Shown piece by piece: positions 1 to 6,283 of a DNA stretch of 12,700 nt. The stretch is from the NCBI GenBank assembly GCA_024276595.1, contig JAJRWW010000227.1:1-12700 (forward strand), read 5' to 3'. The stretch's first letter is position 1. Each line of letters begins with the position of its first letter. Under the pieces are notes generated by a model. That model did not search any database. It saw nothing but the letters and a program-made list of their open reading frames with translations, and was not told where the DNA came from. The stretch comes from Myxococcota bacterium. Its GTDB lineage: Bacteria; Myxococcota_A; Polyangia; HGW-17; JAJRWW01. The position numbers and the translations under genes are program-made.

Positions 1-480
1 CACTGCATGTACACCTTCACGAACGAGTACCCTGAGCTGGGGGGCAGCTTCCAGGTGCAGCACTACACACAGCTCCTGGCAGCGCTCATCCGGGAGGGGA
101 AGCTGAAGCTCCACAAGGAGCTGGGCAAGACAGTGGCCTTCCACGACCCCTGCTACCTGGGGCGTCACTGCGAGGTGTACCAGGATCCCCGCGAGGTGCT
201 GGCGGCGCTGCCGGGCACGAGGGTGATGGAGCTCACCCGCAACCGGGAGAGCTCCATCTGCTGTGGCGGCGGTGGGGGCCGGGTCTGGATGGAGACTCCC
301 CCTGGGGAGCGCTTCGGGGACCTGCGGGTGAACGACGCAATCGCCCACGAGGCCTCGGTGCTGGTCACCACCTGCCCCTACTGCACGATCATGATGGAGG
401 CCTCGGTGCTGGGCCTGGACAAGGAGGAGGTGATCTCGGTCAAGGACGTGGCCGAGCTCGCCGTGGACGCCCTGGCCTAG
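1..480 (+). CDS. HdrD/DsrK/FadF-like iron-sulfur protein, C-terminal part (gene starts before window)
   Basis: The reading frame is open from base 1 (first codons His-Cys-Met-Tyr), so only the last 159 residues are visible. Counting from base 1 they contain a complete CCG (cysteine-rich) domain, C51-X35-C87-C88-X36-C125-X2-C128, in the contexts HDPCYLGR, ICCGGGGGR and TCPYC. In HdrB/HdrD, DsrK and FadF/EtfD-like proteins this domain binds an unusual [4Fe-4S] cluster used for disulfide or electron-bifurcation chemistry. The opening HC followed by NEYPELGG looks like the end of a preceding CCG segment. Likely role: electron transfer between a flavoprotein or ferredoxin partner and a disulfide or quinone. 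Which subfamily it belongs to cannot be decided without the N-terminal half. The siroheme genes follow 45 nt later on the same strand, so it may head that transcript. The domain call is strong; the role is inference. Confidence 0.85.
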   Translation, partial: HCMYTFTNEYPELGGSFQVQHYTQLLAALIREGKLKLHKELGKTVAFHDPCYLGRHCEVYQDPREVLAALPGTRVMELTRNRESSICCGGGGGRVWMETPPGERFGDLRVNDAIAHEASVLVTTCPYCTIMMEASVLGLDKEEVISVKDVAELAVDALA

Positions 481-525
481 CCTGGATGTCCCAGCTCCCT
501 CTGCCCCGGCTCCCCTGGCCAAAAC

Positions 526-1236
526 ATGTCTGAGCCCCTCTACCCCGTCGCCCTGCGGCTCCGAGACAGACCCGTGCTCCTGGTGGGCGGCGGCCCCGTG
601 GCCGCCCGAAAGGCCCGTCGCCTGCTCGCCTGCGGGGCGCGGATCACCCTGGTGGCCCCGGAGGCGGTGGGCGAGCTCGTGGACGCGGCTGACCGGGGGA
701 GCCTGCGGTGGCTCCGCCGCCCCTTCGCTCCAGGGGACGCTCGGGGCGCGGAGCTGGTCTTCGCCGCCACCGGAGCCGCAGAGGTGGACGAGGAGGTGGC
801 CCGGGCCGCGCGGGAGGCGGGGGCCTGGCTCAACGGCGCGGACGGGAGCGTGTGGAGCGACCTCCACCTCCCGGCGCTTTTGCGCCTCGGGGATCTCACC
901 GTTGCCGTTTCCACCGGAGGGGCGGCACCAGGCTTCGCCGCCACGCTGGTGGAAGAGCTGCGCCGCTGGCTGCCGCCGGGGGTCGGGGACTACGTGGAGC
1001 TTTTGCGCCAGCTCCGGGCAGAGCTGCGCAGAAGCTGGCCCCACGAGCCGGCCCGGCGGCAGCGGGGCTTTGGCGCGGCCCTGGGCTCGAAAGAGGCCCG
1101 GCGCCTGGCAGAGTCTGGAGATCTGTGGGCGGCGAGGTCCCTGCTGCGGGAGACCGCCCTGGCGGCGGCGGGGCAGGTGGCCCAACAGACAGATGGTGGT
1201 ACCGCCCCGGGCGATGGAGGCAGCGGCCATGGGTGA
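526..1236 (+). CDS. CysG N-terminal-type precorrin-2 dehydrogenase (possible sirohydrochlorin ferrochelatase)
   Basis: A 236-residue protein of the Met8p/SirC/CysG-N family. It catalyses NAD-dependent oxidation of precorrin-2 to sirohydrochlorin and, in bifunctional members, inserts Fe2+ to give siroheme. Residues 17-30 (VLLVGGGPVAARKA) form the Rossmann NAD-binding loop. LNGAD around D106 matches the conserved N-x-x-D of the family, whose Asp is the catalytic residue in CysG. GDLTVAVSTGGAAP (122-135) is the typical second signature. The length (about 200-240) matches stand-alone enzymes rather than full CysG (about 460), because the methyltransferase is encoded by the next gene. The ATG at 526 is the natural start for the NAD loop, but no clear Shine-Dalgarno precedes it, so translation may be coupled to the gene upstream. 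Its stop overlaps the next start by 8 nt. Whether it also chelates iron cannot be read from sequence; SirC-type members do not. Confidence 0.9.
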   Translation: MSEPLYPVALRLRDRPVLLVGGGPVAARKARRLLACGARITLVAPEAVGELVDAADRGSLRWLRRPFAPGDARGAELVFAATGAAEVDEEVARAAREAGAWLNGADGSVWSDLHLPALLRLGDLTVAVSTGGAAPGFAATLVEELRRWLPPGVGDYVELLRQLRAELRRSWPHEPARRQRGFGAALGSKEARRLAESGDLWAARSLLRETALAAAGQVAQQTDGGTAPGDGGSGHG

Positions 1237-2794
1237 GCCCGGCAAGGTCTACCTGGTGGGGGCCGGCCCCGGGGACCCGGACCTGATCACCGTGCGGGGC
1301 GCGCAGCTCTGCCGCGACTGCGACGTGCTGATCCACGACAGCCTGGTGCCGGCCGAGCTGGTCAGCTCCAGCTCGGCCCCGGAGAAGATCTACGTGGGCA
1401 AGACCGATGGCGGTCACGCCATGTCCCAGGAGGAGATCACCGCGCTGATGGTGGGGCTCGCCCTCAGGCCGGACGGTCCGCGCAGCATAGTTCGCCTCAA
1501 GGGGGGCGATCCCTACGTCTTTGGCAGGGGCGGGGAGGAGGCGCTGGCCTGCCGGGAGGCGGGGATCCCCTTCGAGGTGGTGCCAGGGGTGACCGCTGGC
1601 GTGGCCGCCCCGGCCTACGCGGGGGTGCCTGTCACCCACCGGGTGACCAGCAGGGGGGTGATCTTTTTTACGGGCCACCTGGCCGGGGGCAACCTGGAGC
1701 ACCTCCCCTGGGATCAGCTCGCCAGCTCTGGCTTCACCCTGGTCTCCTACATGGGCGTGAAGACAGCGGGCAGGATCACCGAGCGGCTCCTGGAGGCGGG
1801 CCTGGACCCCGAGACTCCTGCGATGATGGTCCAGGAGGGGACCACCCCTGGCCAGCGCTCGGTGACAGGCACCCTGGAGACCATCGCCCGGGTGGCGGAG
1901 GAGGCGCAGATCCGCCCGCCAGCGGTGACGATCCTGGGCAGGGTGGTTGAGCTGAGCGCCCGCCTGGGGGCCCAGCGCCCGCGCCCCCTGGCGGGGCGCA
2001 CCGTGGTGGTGCTCAAGGCCGAGGAGAGCAGCTACGACGAGCTGGCGCCCCTGCGCAGGGCAGGGGCCCGGGTGGTGGAGGTGCCCATCGTGCGCTGCGC
2101 AGCCGGGCCGGAGCACCACCAGGGCCGAGCCACGGTCGCCGGCCTGGGCCCGGACGACGTGGTGCTCCTGCGCAGCGGCGCGGCGGCGAGGTTCTTTGGG
2201 CAGGCGTGGCTGGCAGTAAACCCCGGCCCGCAGCCCCGGCTCATCGCGGGGAGCCGCACCGTTGCCCACACCCTGCGGGGGTTCGATCTCCAGGTCTCCT
2301 TCACAGAGGAGCGGGCGGCCGGTGCGGCGAAGATCCTGGCCGCGGCAGGGGTGGAGCCCGGGAGCACCATCTGGCTTCCCCGGTCCAGGGGCGCGGGGGA
2401 TCGGACCATCCGCGTGCTGCGGGAGGGGGGCTACCACCCCCGCCCCATCCCCCTGTACGACACCCTGCCCGTGGTGGTCCCCGCGGACGTGCAGAGCCTG
2501 CTCTCCTCTGGCCGCACGGACGCGGTGCTGTTTCTCTCCGGGAGCTGCGTCGAGGCCGCGGTGGCCGCCGCCCCGGGTCTGGCCACCGAGGCCGGGAAGG
2601 GGATAACCTTTGGCGCTGTGGGGCCCCTCACAGCGGGGGTGGCGGAGGGGCTGGGGATCCACTGCGCGGTGATCCCCGAGCGCCCCAGGGTGGGGGATCT
2701 CATCGGATCTCTGATGGCCGCCATGGGGGTCGGAGATCCGGCCCCGGAGGGCATGGAGGACGACCGAACCGACCCTCCCCCTTCAAGCGGTTAG
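1229..2794 (+). CDS. Uroporphyrinogen-III C-methyltransferase / uroporphyrinogen-III synthase fusion (CobA-HemD)
   Basis: A 521-residue bifunctional enzyme. The HemD half closes hydroxymethylbilane to uroporphyrinogen III, and the CobA half methylates that with two SAM molecules to give precorrin-2. Residues 1-250 are CobA: YLVGAGPGDPDLIT near the N-terminus is the glycine-rich SAM-site signature, followed by VLIHDSLV, VRLKGGDPYVFGRGGEE and VVPGVTAG. Residues from about 254 (LAGRTVVVL) to the end match the weakly conserved HemD fold. I chose the ATG at 1229, not the ATG at 1214 or farther-upstream starts, because GGAGG at 1216-1220 lies 8 nt before it and because CobA proteins begin just before the VYLVGAGPG strand. 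It overlaps the preceding gene by 8 nt (ATGGGTGA), indicating translational coupling. It ends in tandem stops, TAG TGA (2792-2797). Such fusions are common in Firmicutes and Desulfobacterota. The product feeds siroheme, needed by DsrAB downstream. Confidence 0.93.
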   Translation: MGEPGKVYLVGAGPGDPDLITVRGAQLCRDCDVLIHDSLVPAELVSSSSAPEKIYVGKTDGGHAMSQEEITALMVGLALRPDGPRSIVRLKGGDPYVFGRGGEEALACREAGIPFEVVPGVTAGVAAPAYAGVPVTHRVTSRGVIFFTGHLAGGNLEHLPWDQLASSGFTLVSYMGVKTAGRITERLLEAGLDPETPAMMVQEGTTPGQRSVTGTLETIARVAEEAQIRPPAVTILGRVVELSARLGAQRPRPLAGRTVVVLKAEESSYDELAPLRRAGARVVEVPIVRCAAGPEHHQGRATVAGLGPDDVVLLRSGAAARFFGQAWLAVNPGPQPRLIAGSRTVAHTLRGFDLQVSFTEERAAGAAKILAAAGVEPGSTIWLPRSRGAGDRTIRVLREGGYHPRPIPLYDTLPVVVPADVQSLLSSGRTDAVLFLSGSCVEAAVAAAPGLATEAGKGITFGAVGPLTAGVAEGLGIHCAVIPERPRVGDLIGSLMAAMGVGDPAPEGMEDDRTDPPPSSG

Positions 2795-2815
2795 TGAACA
2801 CTCACAAGTTTTTTT
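2794..2815 (+). terminator. Weak terminator-like hairpin after the siroheme genes
   Basis: GTGA (2794-2797), loop ACAC and TCAC (2802-2805) can form a 4-bp stem overlapping the stop codon, and seven T residues follow at 2809-2815. The stem is too short for a confident intrinsic terminator, but it is the only T-run here and it lies between the siroheme genes and the apr promoter candidate. Confidence 0.35.
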
Positions 2816-2925
2816 CGCCCTGACCTGTTTTACGCCACCTCCCTGGGTGATGTCGGACTTTCCGGCGCGAGGGATTTATGCCCATGATTTCGGTTGGTTG
2901 GCATGACCTCTGGGGGAGGGCAATT

Positions 2926-2940
2926 CGACCTGTTCGGTCG
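2926..2940 (+). promoter_or_regulatory. Inverted repeat upstream of the apr promoter, possible operator
   Basis: CGACC (2926-2930), spacer TGTTC, GGTCG (2936-2940) is a perfect 5-bp inverted repeat, loosely flanked by ATT (2923-2925) and AAT (2943-2945). It lies about 35 nt upstream of the candidate -35 box, where an activator would bind. No regulator gene is in the window, and short palindromes also arise by chance in GC-rich DNA. Confidence 0.25.
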
Positions 2941-2975
2941 GTAATCACCCCTCGGAAAACCACGGAAAAATCTGC

Positions 2976-3004
2976 TTGACAGGGGTCTGACTACAAGTTA
3001 GCAA
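2976..3004 (+). promoter_or_regulatory. Candidate sigma-70 promoter of aprBA
   Basis: A perfect -35 hexamer TTGACA (2976-2981) is followed after 17 nt by TAGCAA (2999-3004), a weak -10 with three consensus matches. Transcription would start near 3011 and leave a leader of almost 190 nt before aprB. It sits in the most A/T-rich part of the interval. The -35 is convincing; the -10 is not. Confidence 0.45.
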
Positions 3005-3106
3005 TTCCTCAATTCGATAAGGATGAGAGGCGTCGACGAGCGGCTAGGCCGCCCCCAGAATCGGGCCCACAGCGCCGCATCCCAGCCACAGGAGAGCACC
3101 ATTAGC

Positions 3107-3141
3107 ACTTGCTTCAAGTCCGAACTCTTGGACAAGTTTTT
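3107..3141 (+). promoter_or_regulatory. Mutually exclusive hairpins in the aprB leader
   Basis: ACTTG (3107-3111) can pair with CAAGT at 3115-3119 or with CAAGT at 3133-3137. The first pairing competes with a second stem, GTCC (3118-3121) with GGAC (3130-3133), which is followed shortly by five T residues (3137-3141). This resembles an attenuator. The stems are short, no known riboswitch is recognised, and no regulatory role is shown. Confidence 0.25.
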
Positions 3142-3198
3142 CGACCACCAGATCCGTCCCGAGGCCAGGGCTGGTCAGGGGACAACAGGAGGCACCGA

Positions 3199-3636
3199 AT
3201 GCCGAGCTATGTGATCACAGAGAAGTGTGACGGATGTAAGGGCCAGGACAAAACTGCCTGCATGTACATCTGTCCCAACGACCTCATGGTCCTCGACAAG
3301 GACAAGATGAAGGCGTTTAACCGCGCCCCCGACATGTGCTGGGAGTGCATGTGCTGCGTGAAGATCTGTCCGCAGCAGGCCATGGACGTTCGCGGCTACG
3401 CGGACTTCGTTCCCCTGGGCGCCTCGGTGGTTCCCCTCCGCGGGTCGGAGGACATCATGTGGACCATCAAGTTCAGAAATGGCGTGGTGAAGCGGTTCAA
3501 GTTCCCCATCCGCACCACCGCTGAAGGCAGCGCCGTCCCGAGCGGTGGCTTTGCCGAGCACGACGACATCAACAGCGCCGCCCTGGCCAACGAGCCCGAG
3601 TGCATCGGCATCGGCGCCCTTCCCACGATCAAATAA
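3199..3636 (+). CDS. aprB: Adenylylsulfate (APS) reductase beta subunit AprB
   Basis: A 145-residue ferredoxin-like subunit of dissimilatory APS reductase. It passes electrons through two [4Fe-4S] clusters to the FAD of AprA in the cytoplasm. The cluster cysteines are C10, C13, C21 and C25 in KCDGCKG and ACMYICPND, and C47, C50, C53 and C57 in CWECMCCVKICP; this pattern is diagnostic for AprB. The C-terminal tail from about residue 70 (PLGASVVPLRGSEDIMWTI and later) is the part that wraps around AprA in known structures. The ATG at 3199 is fixed by AGGAGG at 3187-3192, 6 nt upstream, and by the usual MPSYV start; the open frame runs back to 3109 but that extension is not AprB-like. aprA follows after 12 nt, so the two are cotranscribed. 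The full length is as expected for the family. Confidence 0.97.
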   Translation: MPSYVITEKCDGCKGQDKTACMYICPNDLMVLDKDKMKAFNRAPDMCWECMCCVKICPQQAMDVRGYADFVPLGASVVPLRGSEDIMWTIKFRNGVVKRFKFPIRTTAEGSAVPSGGFAEHDDINSAALANEPECIGIGALPTIK

Positions 3637-3648
3637 CGGAGGTTAGTT

Positions 3649-5526
3649 ATGGACGCGAACTTCGAGACCGTTACAGTCAAAACTGACGTCCTGATTCTCG
3701 GTGGTGGAATGGCCGCCACTGGTGCCGCCGTGGAGGCGGCCTACTGGGCGAAGAAGAAGAACCTAAAGGTGACCCTGGTGGACAAGGCCGCCATGGATCG
3801 CTCCGGCGCCGTGGCCATGGGCCTGTCGGCCATCAACCAGTACCTGGGCCTCGACCGGGAGAAGAACACCATCGAGCAGTACGTGGACTATGTCCGCCGC
3901 GACCTCATGGGCGTCACCCGCGAGGACCTGGTGTACAACATCGCTCGCCACGTGGACGGCACGGTGCATCTCTTCGAGAAGTGGGGTCTCCCCATCTGGA
4001 AGGATGCGGACGGCAACTACGTGAACGAGGGCCGCTGGCAGATCATGATCAACGGCGAGTCGTACAAGATCATCGTCTCCGAGGCCGCCAAGAACGCCCT
4101 GGGCAGCGACAATATCTACGAGCGGGTGTTCATCACCGAGCCGCTGGTGGAGAACGGCAAGATCGCCGGCGCCGTGGGCTTTAGCACCCGCGAGAACAAG
4201 CTGTACGTGTTCCGCGCCAAGGCGGTCATCTGTGCCATGGGTGGCGCCGTGCACGTGTTCCGCCCCCGGTCCACCGGCGAGGGCCTCGGCCGCTCCTGGT
4301 ACCCGCCCTTCAACACGGGCTCCAGCGCCTTCTTCACCCTCAAGGCCGGCGCCGAGATGACCTGCCAGGAGGTCCGCTTCATCCCGATCCGCTTCAAGGA
4401 CGGCTACGGGCCCGTGGGCGCCTGGTTCCTCCTGTTCAAGGCCAAGGCCACCAATGCCTTTGGCGAGAACTACTTCGTCACCAACGGCGAGGAGCTGAAG
4501 AAGTACGCCCCCTACGGCACCGGCAAGCCCATCCCGGCCTGCCTGCGCAACCACCTGGGCATGATCGACCTGTTCGCTGGCAAGGGCCCCATCTACATGC
4601 ACACCGCCGAGGCCATCCAGGCCATCGCGGAGGGCGAGTCCGACCCCAAGAAGGCCAAGAAGAAGCTCAAGGAGCTCGAGTCCGAGGCCTGGGAGGACTT
4701 CCTCGACATGACCATCACCCAGGCGCTGCTCTGGGCGGCCCAGAACATCGAGCCCGAGAAGAAGGAGTCCGAGATCGCTCCCTGCGAGCCCTACTTCATC
4801 GGCTCCCACTCCGGCGCCTCCGGTGCCTGGGTCTCCGGTCCCGAGGATCTCGCCCCCAAGGACTACTTCTGGGGCTATGACCACATGACGACGATCAAGG
4901 GCCTGTTCGCCGCTGGCGACGCCTCTGGCGCCAGCAGCCACAAGTTCTCCTCTGGCTCCCACGCCGAGGGCCGCATCGTGGGCAAGGCCGCCGTCAAGTA
5001 CGCCCTGGAGAACGCCGACGAGGTGGCGGTGGCCGACGCCAAGATCGACGCCGCCAAGGAGGCCGCCGTGCGTCCCCTCAAGATCTGGGAGGAGCACCAG
5101 GGCCTGTCCAGCGACCCGAACATCAACCCCAACTTCATCAAGCCGCGCGACTTCATGTTCCGGCTGCAGAAGATCATGGACGAGTACGCTGGCGGCGTGT
5201 CCATGCAGTTCACCACCAACAAGTTCCTCCTCGACCGCGGGATGGAGCTCATGGAGATGCTGCAGGAGGACAGCGAGAAGCTTGCCGCCGAGGACCACCA
5301 CGAGCTCATGCGCGCCTGGGAGAACATCCACCGCATGTGGCAGGCAGAGGCCCATATCCGCACCATCCTCTTCCGGGAGGAGACCAGGTGGCCGGGCTAC
5401 TACTACCGCGCCGACTTCACGGAGATGGACGAGGACAACTGGAAGTGCTTCGTCAACTGCATCTACGACCCCGAGAAGAAGGAGTGGGAGATGGTGAAGC
5501 GGGAGATCCTGTCCATCGTGGACTAG
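3649..5526 (+). CDS. aprA: Adenylylsulfate (APS) reductase alpha subunit AprA
   Basis: The 625-residue flavoprotein catalytic subunit of APS reductase (APS + 2 e- to sulfite + AMP; reverse in oxidisers). It belongs to the fumarate reductase/succinate dehydrogenase flavoprotein superfamily. The FAD dinucleotide loop is ILGGGMAATGAA (16-27), followed by LVDKAAMDRSGAVAMGLSAIN. RFIPIRFKDGYGPVGAWFL, starting at R243, holds the active-site arginine region. GSHSG (385-389) and HKFSSGSHAEGRI are the other hallmark segments. The length is near that of characterised AprA proteins (about 640-660). The start at 3649 has CGGAGG 6 nt upstream. It forms an operon with aprB and is closed by a strong terminator 55 nt after the stop. 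In many sulfate reducers qmoABC follows aprBA; here it does not. Sequence alone does not give reaction direction, but the linked dsrAB is reductive-like. Confidence 0.97.
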   Translation: MDANFETVTVKTDVLILGGGMAATGAAVEAAYWAKKKNLKVTLVDKAAMDRSGAVAMGLSAINQYLGLDREKNTIEQYVDYVRRDLMGVTREDLVYNIARHVDGTVHLFEKWGLPIWKDADGNYVNEGRWQIMINGESYKIIVSEAAKNALGSDNIYERVFITEPLVENGKIAGAVGFSTRENKLYVFRAKAVICAMGGAVHVFRPRSTGEGLGRSWYPPFNTGSSAFFTLKAGAEMTCQEVRFIPIRFKDGYGPVGAWFLLFKAKATNAFGENYFVTNGEELKKYAPYGTGKPIPACLRNHLGMIDLFAGKGPIYMHTAEAIQAIAEGESDPKKAKKKLKELESEAWEDFLDMTITQALLWAAQNIEPEKKESEIAPCEPYFIGSHSGASGAWVSGPEDLAPKDYFWGYDHMTTIKGLFAAGDASGASSHKFSSGSHAEGRIVGKAAVKYALENADEVAVADAKIDAAKEAAVRPLKIWEEHQGLSSDPNINPNFIKPRDFMFRLQKIMDEYAGGVSMQFTTNKFLLDRGMELMEMLQEDSEKLAAEDHHELMRAWENIHRMWQAEAHIRTILFREETRWPGYYYRADFTEMDEDNWKCFVNCIYDPEKKEWEMVKREILSIVD

Positions 5527-5580
5527 ATCCCGGCGAACCGTCTAGCCTCGCGAGTCTCGAGCCCATGTGACTTGCATCGC

Positions 5581-5616
5581 CCCCCGGTCGGCCCAGCCCG
5601 ACCGGGGGTTTTTTTT
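5581..5616 (+). terminator. Strong intrinsic terminator after aprA
   Basis: A perfect 11-bp GC-rich stem, CCCCCGGTCGG (5581-5591) with CCGACCGGGGG (5598-5608), has a 6-nt loop CCCAGC and is followed by eight T residues (5609-5616). It is the best terminator in the window and would end the aprBA transcript. The next gene's ribosome binding site begins 4 nt after the T-run. Confidence 0.93.
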
Positions 5617-5631
5617 GGCCAGGAGGAGAGC

Positions 5632-5895
5632 GTGAGTGAGCCCAACGAAAGATGTCCCCACTGCGACCAGCCCATGGAGCGCTGGGTGATCCCCGACGAG
5701 CTCCCCTTTGACGAGGAGTGGCACTGGGTGTGCTTCAACGACGACTGCCCCTACTATGTGAAGGGCTGGAAGTGGATGGAGGAGCAGTTCGGTCGGCCCG
5801 CCTCCTACAGGCATCGCAAGAACCCCACCTCCAAGGAGTATGGTCCGCTGGCGGTCTGGTCGGCCCAGGCGCTTCGAGACCGGATCATGAGGTGA
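5632..5895 (+). CDS. Small zinc-ribbon protein of unknown function
   Basis: An 87-residue protein starting at GTG 5632, supported by AGGAGG at 5621-5626 with 5 nt spacing. The upstream in-frame sequence crosses the terminator and is not protein-like. CPHC (residues 8-11) and CFNDDCPYY about 35 residues later give a C-X2-C...C-X4-C pattern, a likely zinc ribbon. The rest is rich in Trp, Tyr and acidic residues, ending in PLAVWSAQALRDRIM. From memory, similar 80-90-residue proteins with a CFNxxCPYYxxGW core occur in sulfate-reducing Desulfobacterota, often annotated 'ogr/Delta-like zinc finger'; their function is unknown. It sits between apr and dsr, which suggests a link to sulfur metabolism, but that is guilt by association. 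There is no room for a promoter between the terminator and the start, so expression must come from readthrough or from a promoter inside aprA. Confidence 0.8.
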   Translation: MSEPNERCPHCDQPMERWVIPDELPFDEEWHWVCFNDDCPYYVKGWKWMEEQFGRPASYRHRKNPTSKEYGPLAVWSAQALRDRIMR

Positions 5896-6283
5896 TGACG
5901 CGGTGCGCCATGGACCGCCTGGCAGGTCCCGGGAGCCGCTGGCAGCCTCCCACGGCAAGACCCGGCTCCAGGCGCGTCCTTGCGGCCCCGGGTGCCAGAT
6001 CCCCATCGGGAAAATGACACTGTCCGGGTAGGTTAGGAATGATTAAGGTAATGAACGCTAGCAAGCGCGGTTTATCCCGCGATTCTCACAGGTTAGCAGT
6101 GCCGTGCCCCGCTGTTTATTCCCTTGACCATCGAGTCGCTGGCGTGCTACATAGGGGCCGAAACAGTACCAGAGGAGTCGCGGCTTCGAGATCGCGCAAG
6201 ATCCCCAACATTGCTGGCAGCCCCCTGGGCCCGCCCGCCTGAGCTATATGAGAACTCACCTGAAACCGAAAGGATGATCAACA
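5896..6283 (+). other. Noncoding dsr upstream region
   Basis: About 390 nt without a credible gene. The first 120 nt are GC-rich; 6018-6125 is clearly more A/T-rich and contains a short hairpin, CGCGG (6066-6070) with CCGCG (6077-6081), with no T-run. The candidate dsr promoter follows at 6124. The small open frames here (for example 6039-6242) lack any family signature and a good ribosome site. Confidence 0.7.
6124..6153 (+). promoter_or_regulatory. Candidate sigma-70 promoter of the dsr operon
   Basis: TTGACC (6124-6129) and TACATA (6148-6153) are separated by 18 nt, and TGC immediately before the -10 box makes it an extended -10. Transcription would begin near 6160, giving a leader of roughly 120 nt before dsrA. 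It fits the A/T-rich break ahead of the operon. Start-site evidence is lacking. Confidence 0.5.

Larger units (their letters stand above)
2795..3198 (+). other. Noncoding apr upstream region
   Basis: About 400 nt without a convincing gene and visibly richer in A/T than the flanks. It holds the weak terminator, an inverted repeat at 2926-2940, a TTGACA promoter candidate at 2976 and a leader of roughly 190 nt before aprB. The short open frame starting at 3023 has no family signature and runs into aprB out of frame, so I do not call it. Confidence 0.7.

Noticed and set aside
478..526. The first gene and the CysG-N gene are in the same frame, separated by TAG and 15 open codons, suggesting a readthrough fusion
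   Set aside because: The 15 codons are not protein-like and the CysG-N family begins at the ATG. In-frame spacing has a one-in-three chance and open frames are common at this GC content.
902..1228. Possible longer N-terminus for CobA-HemD (frame open from 902)
   Set aside because: It overlaps the CysG-N gene, has no SAM-methyltransferase similarity, and a good GGAGG site supports the ATG at 1229.
896..2662. 588-codon open frame on the minus strand opposite the siroheme genes
   Set aside because: Low-complexity translation rich in Pro, Gly, His and Arg with no family signature; a shadow of high-GC third positions in cobA-hemD.
2997..3003. GTTAGCA occurs before both aprB (2997-3003) and dsrA (6092-6098), possibly a shared operator
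   Set aside because: Seven bases only, and at different positions relative to the two promoter candidates; likely chance.
3023..3214. Short open frame in the apr leader
   Set aside because: No motif, no convincing ribosome site, and it overlaps the aprB start in another frame.
3763..5355. 530-codon open frame on the minus strand opposite aprA
   Set aside because: Translation is a Gly/Val/Leu/His-rich shadow of aprA's codon bias; aprA is certain by its motifs.
5524..5632. aprA TAG followed by an open in-frame path to the zinc-ribbon gene
   Set aside because: The linking codons are the terminator hairpin and T-run itself; a separate GTG with its own ribosome binding site explains the second gene.
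6039..6242. Short open frame in the dsr upstream region
   Set aside because: It covers the promoter candidate and has no recognisable protein features.
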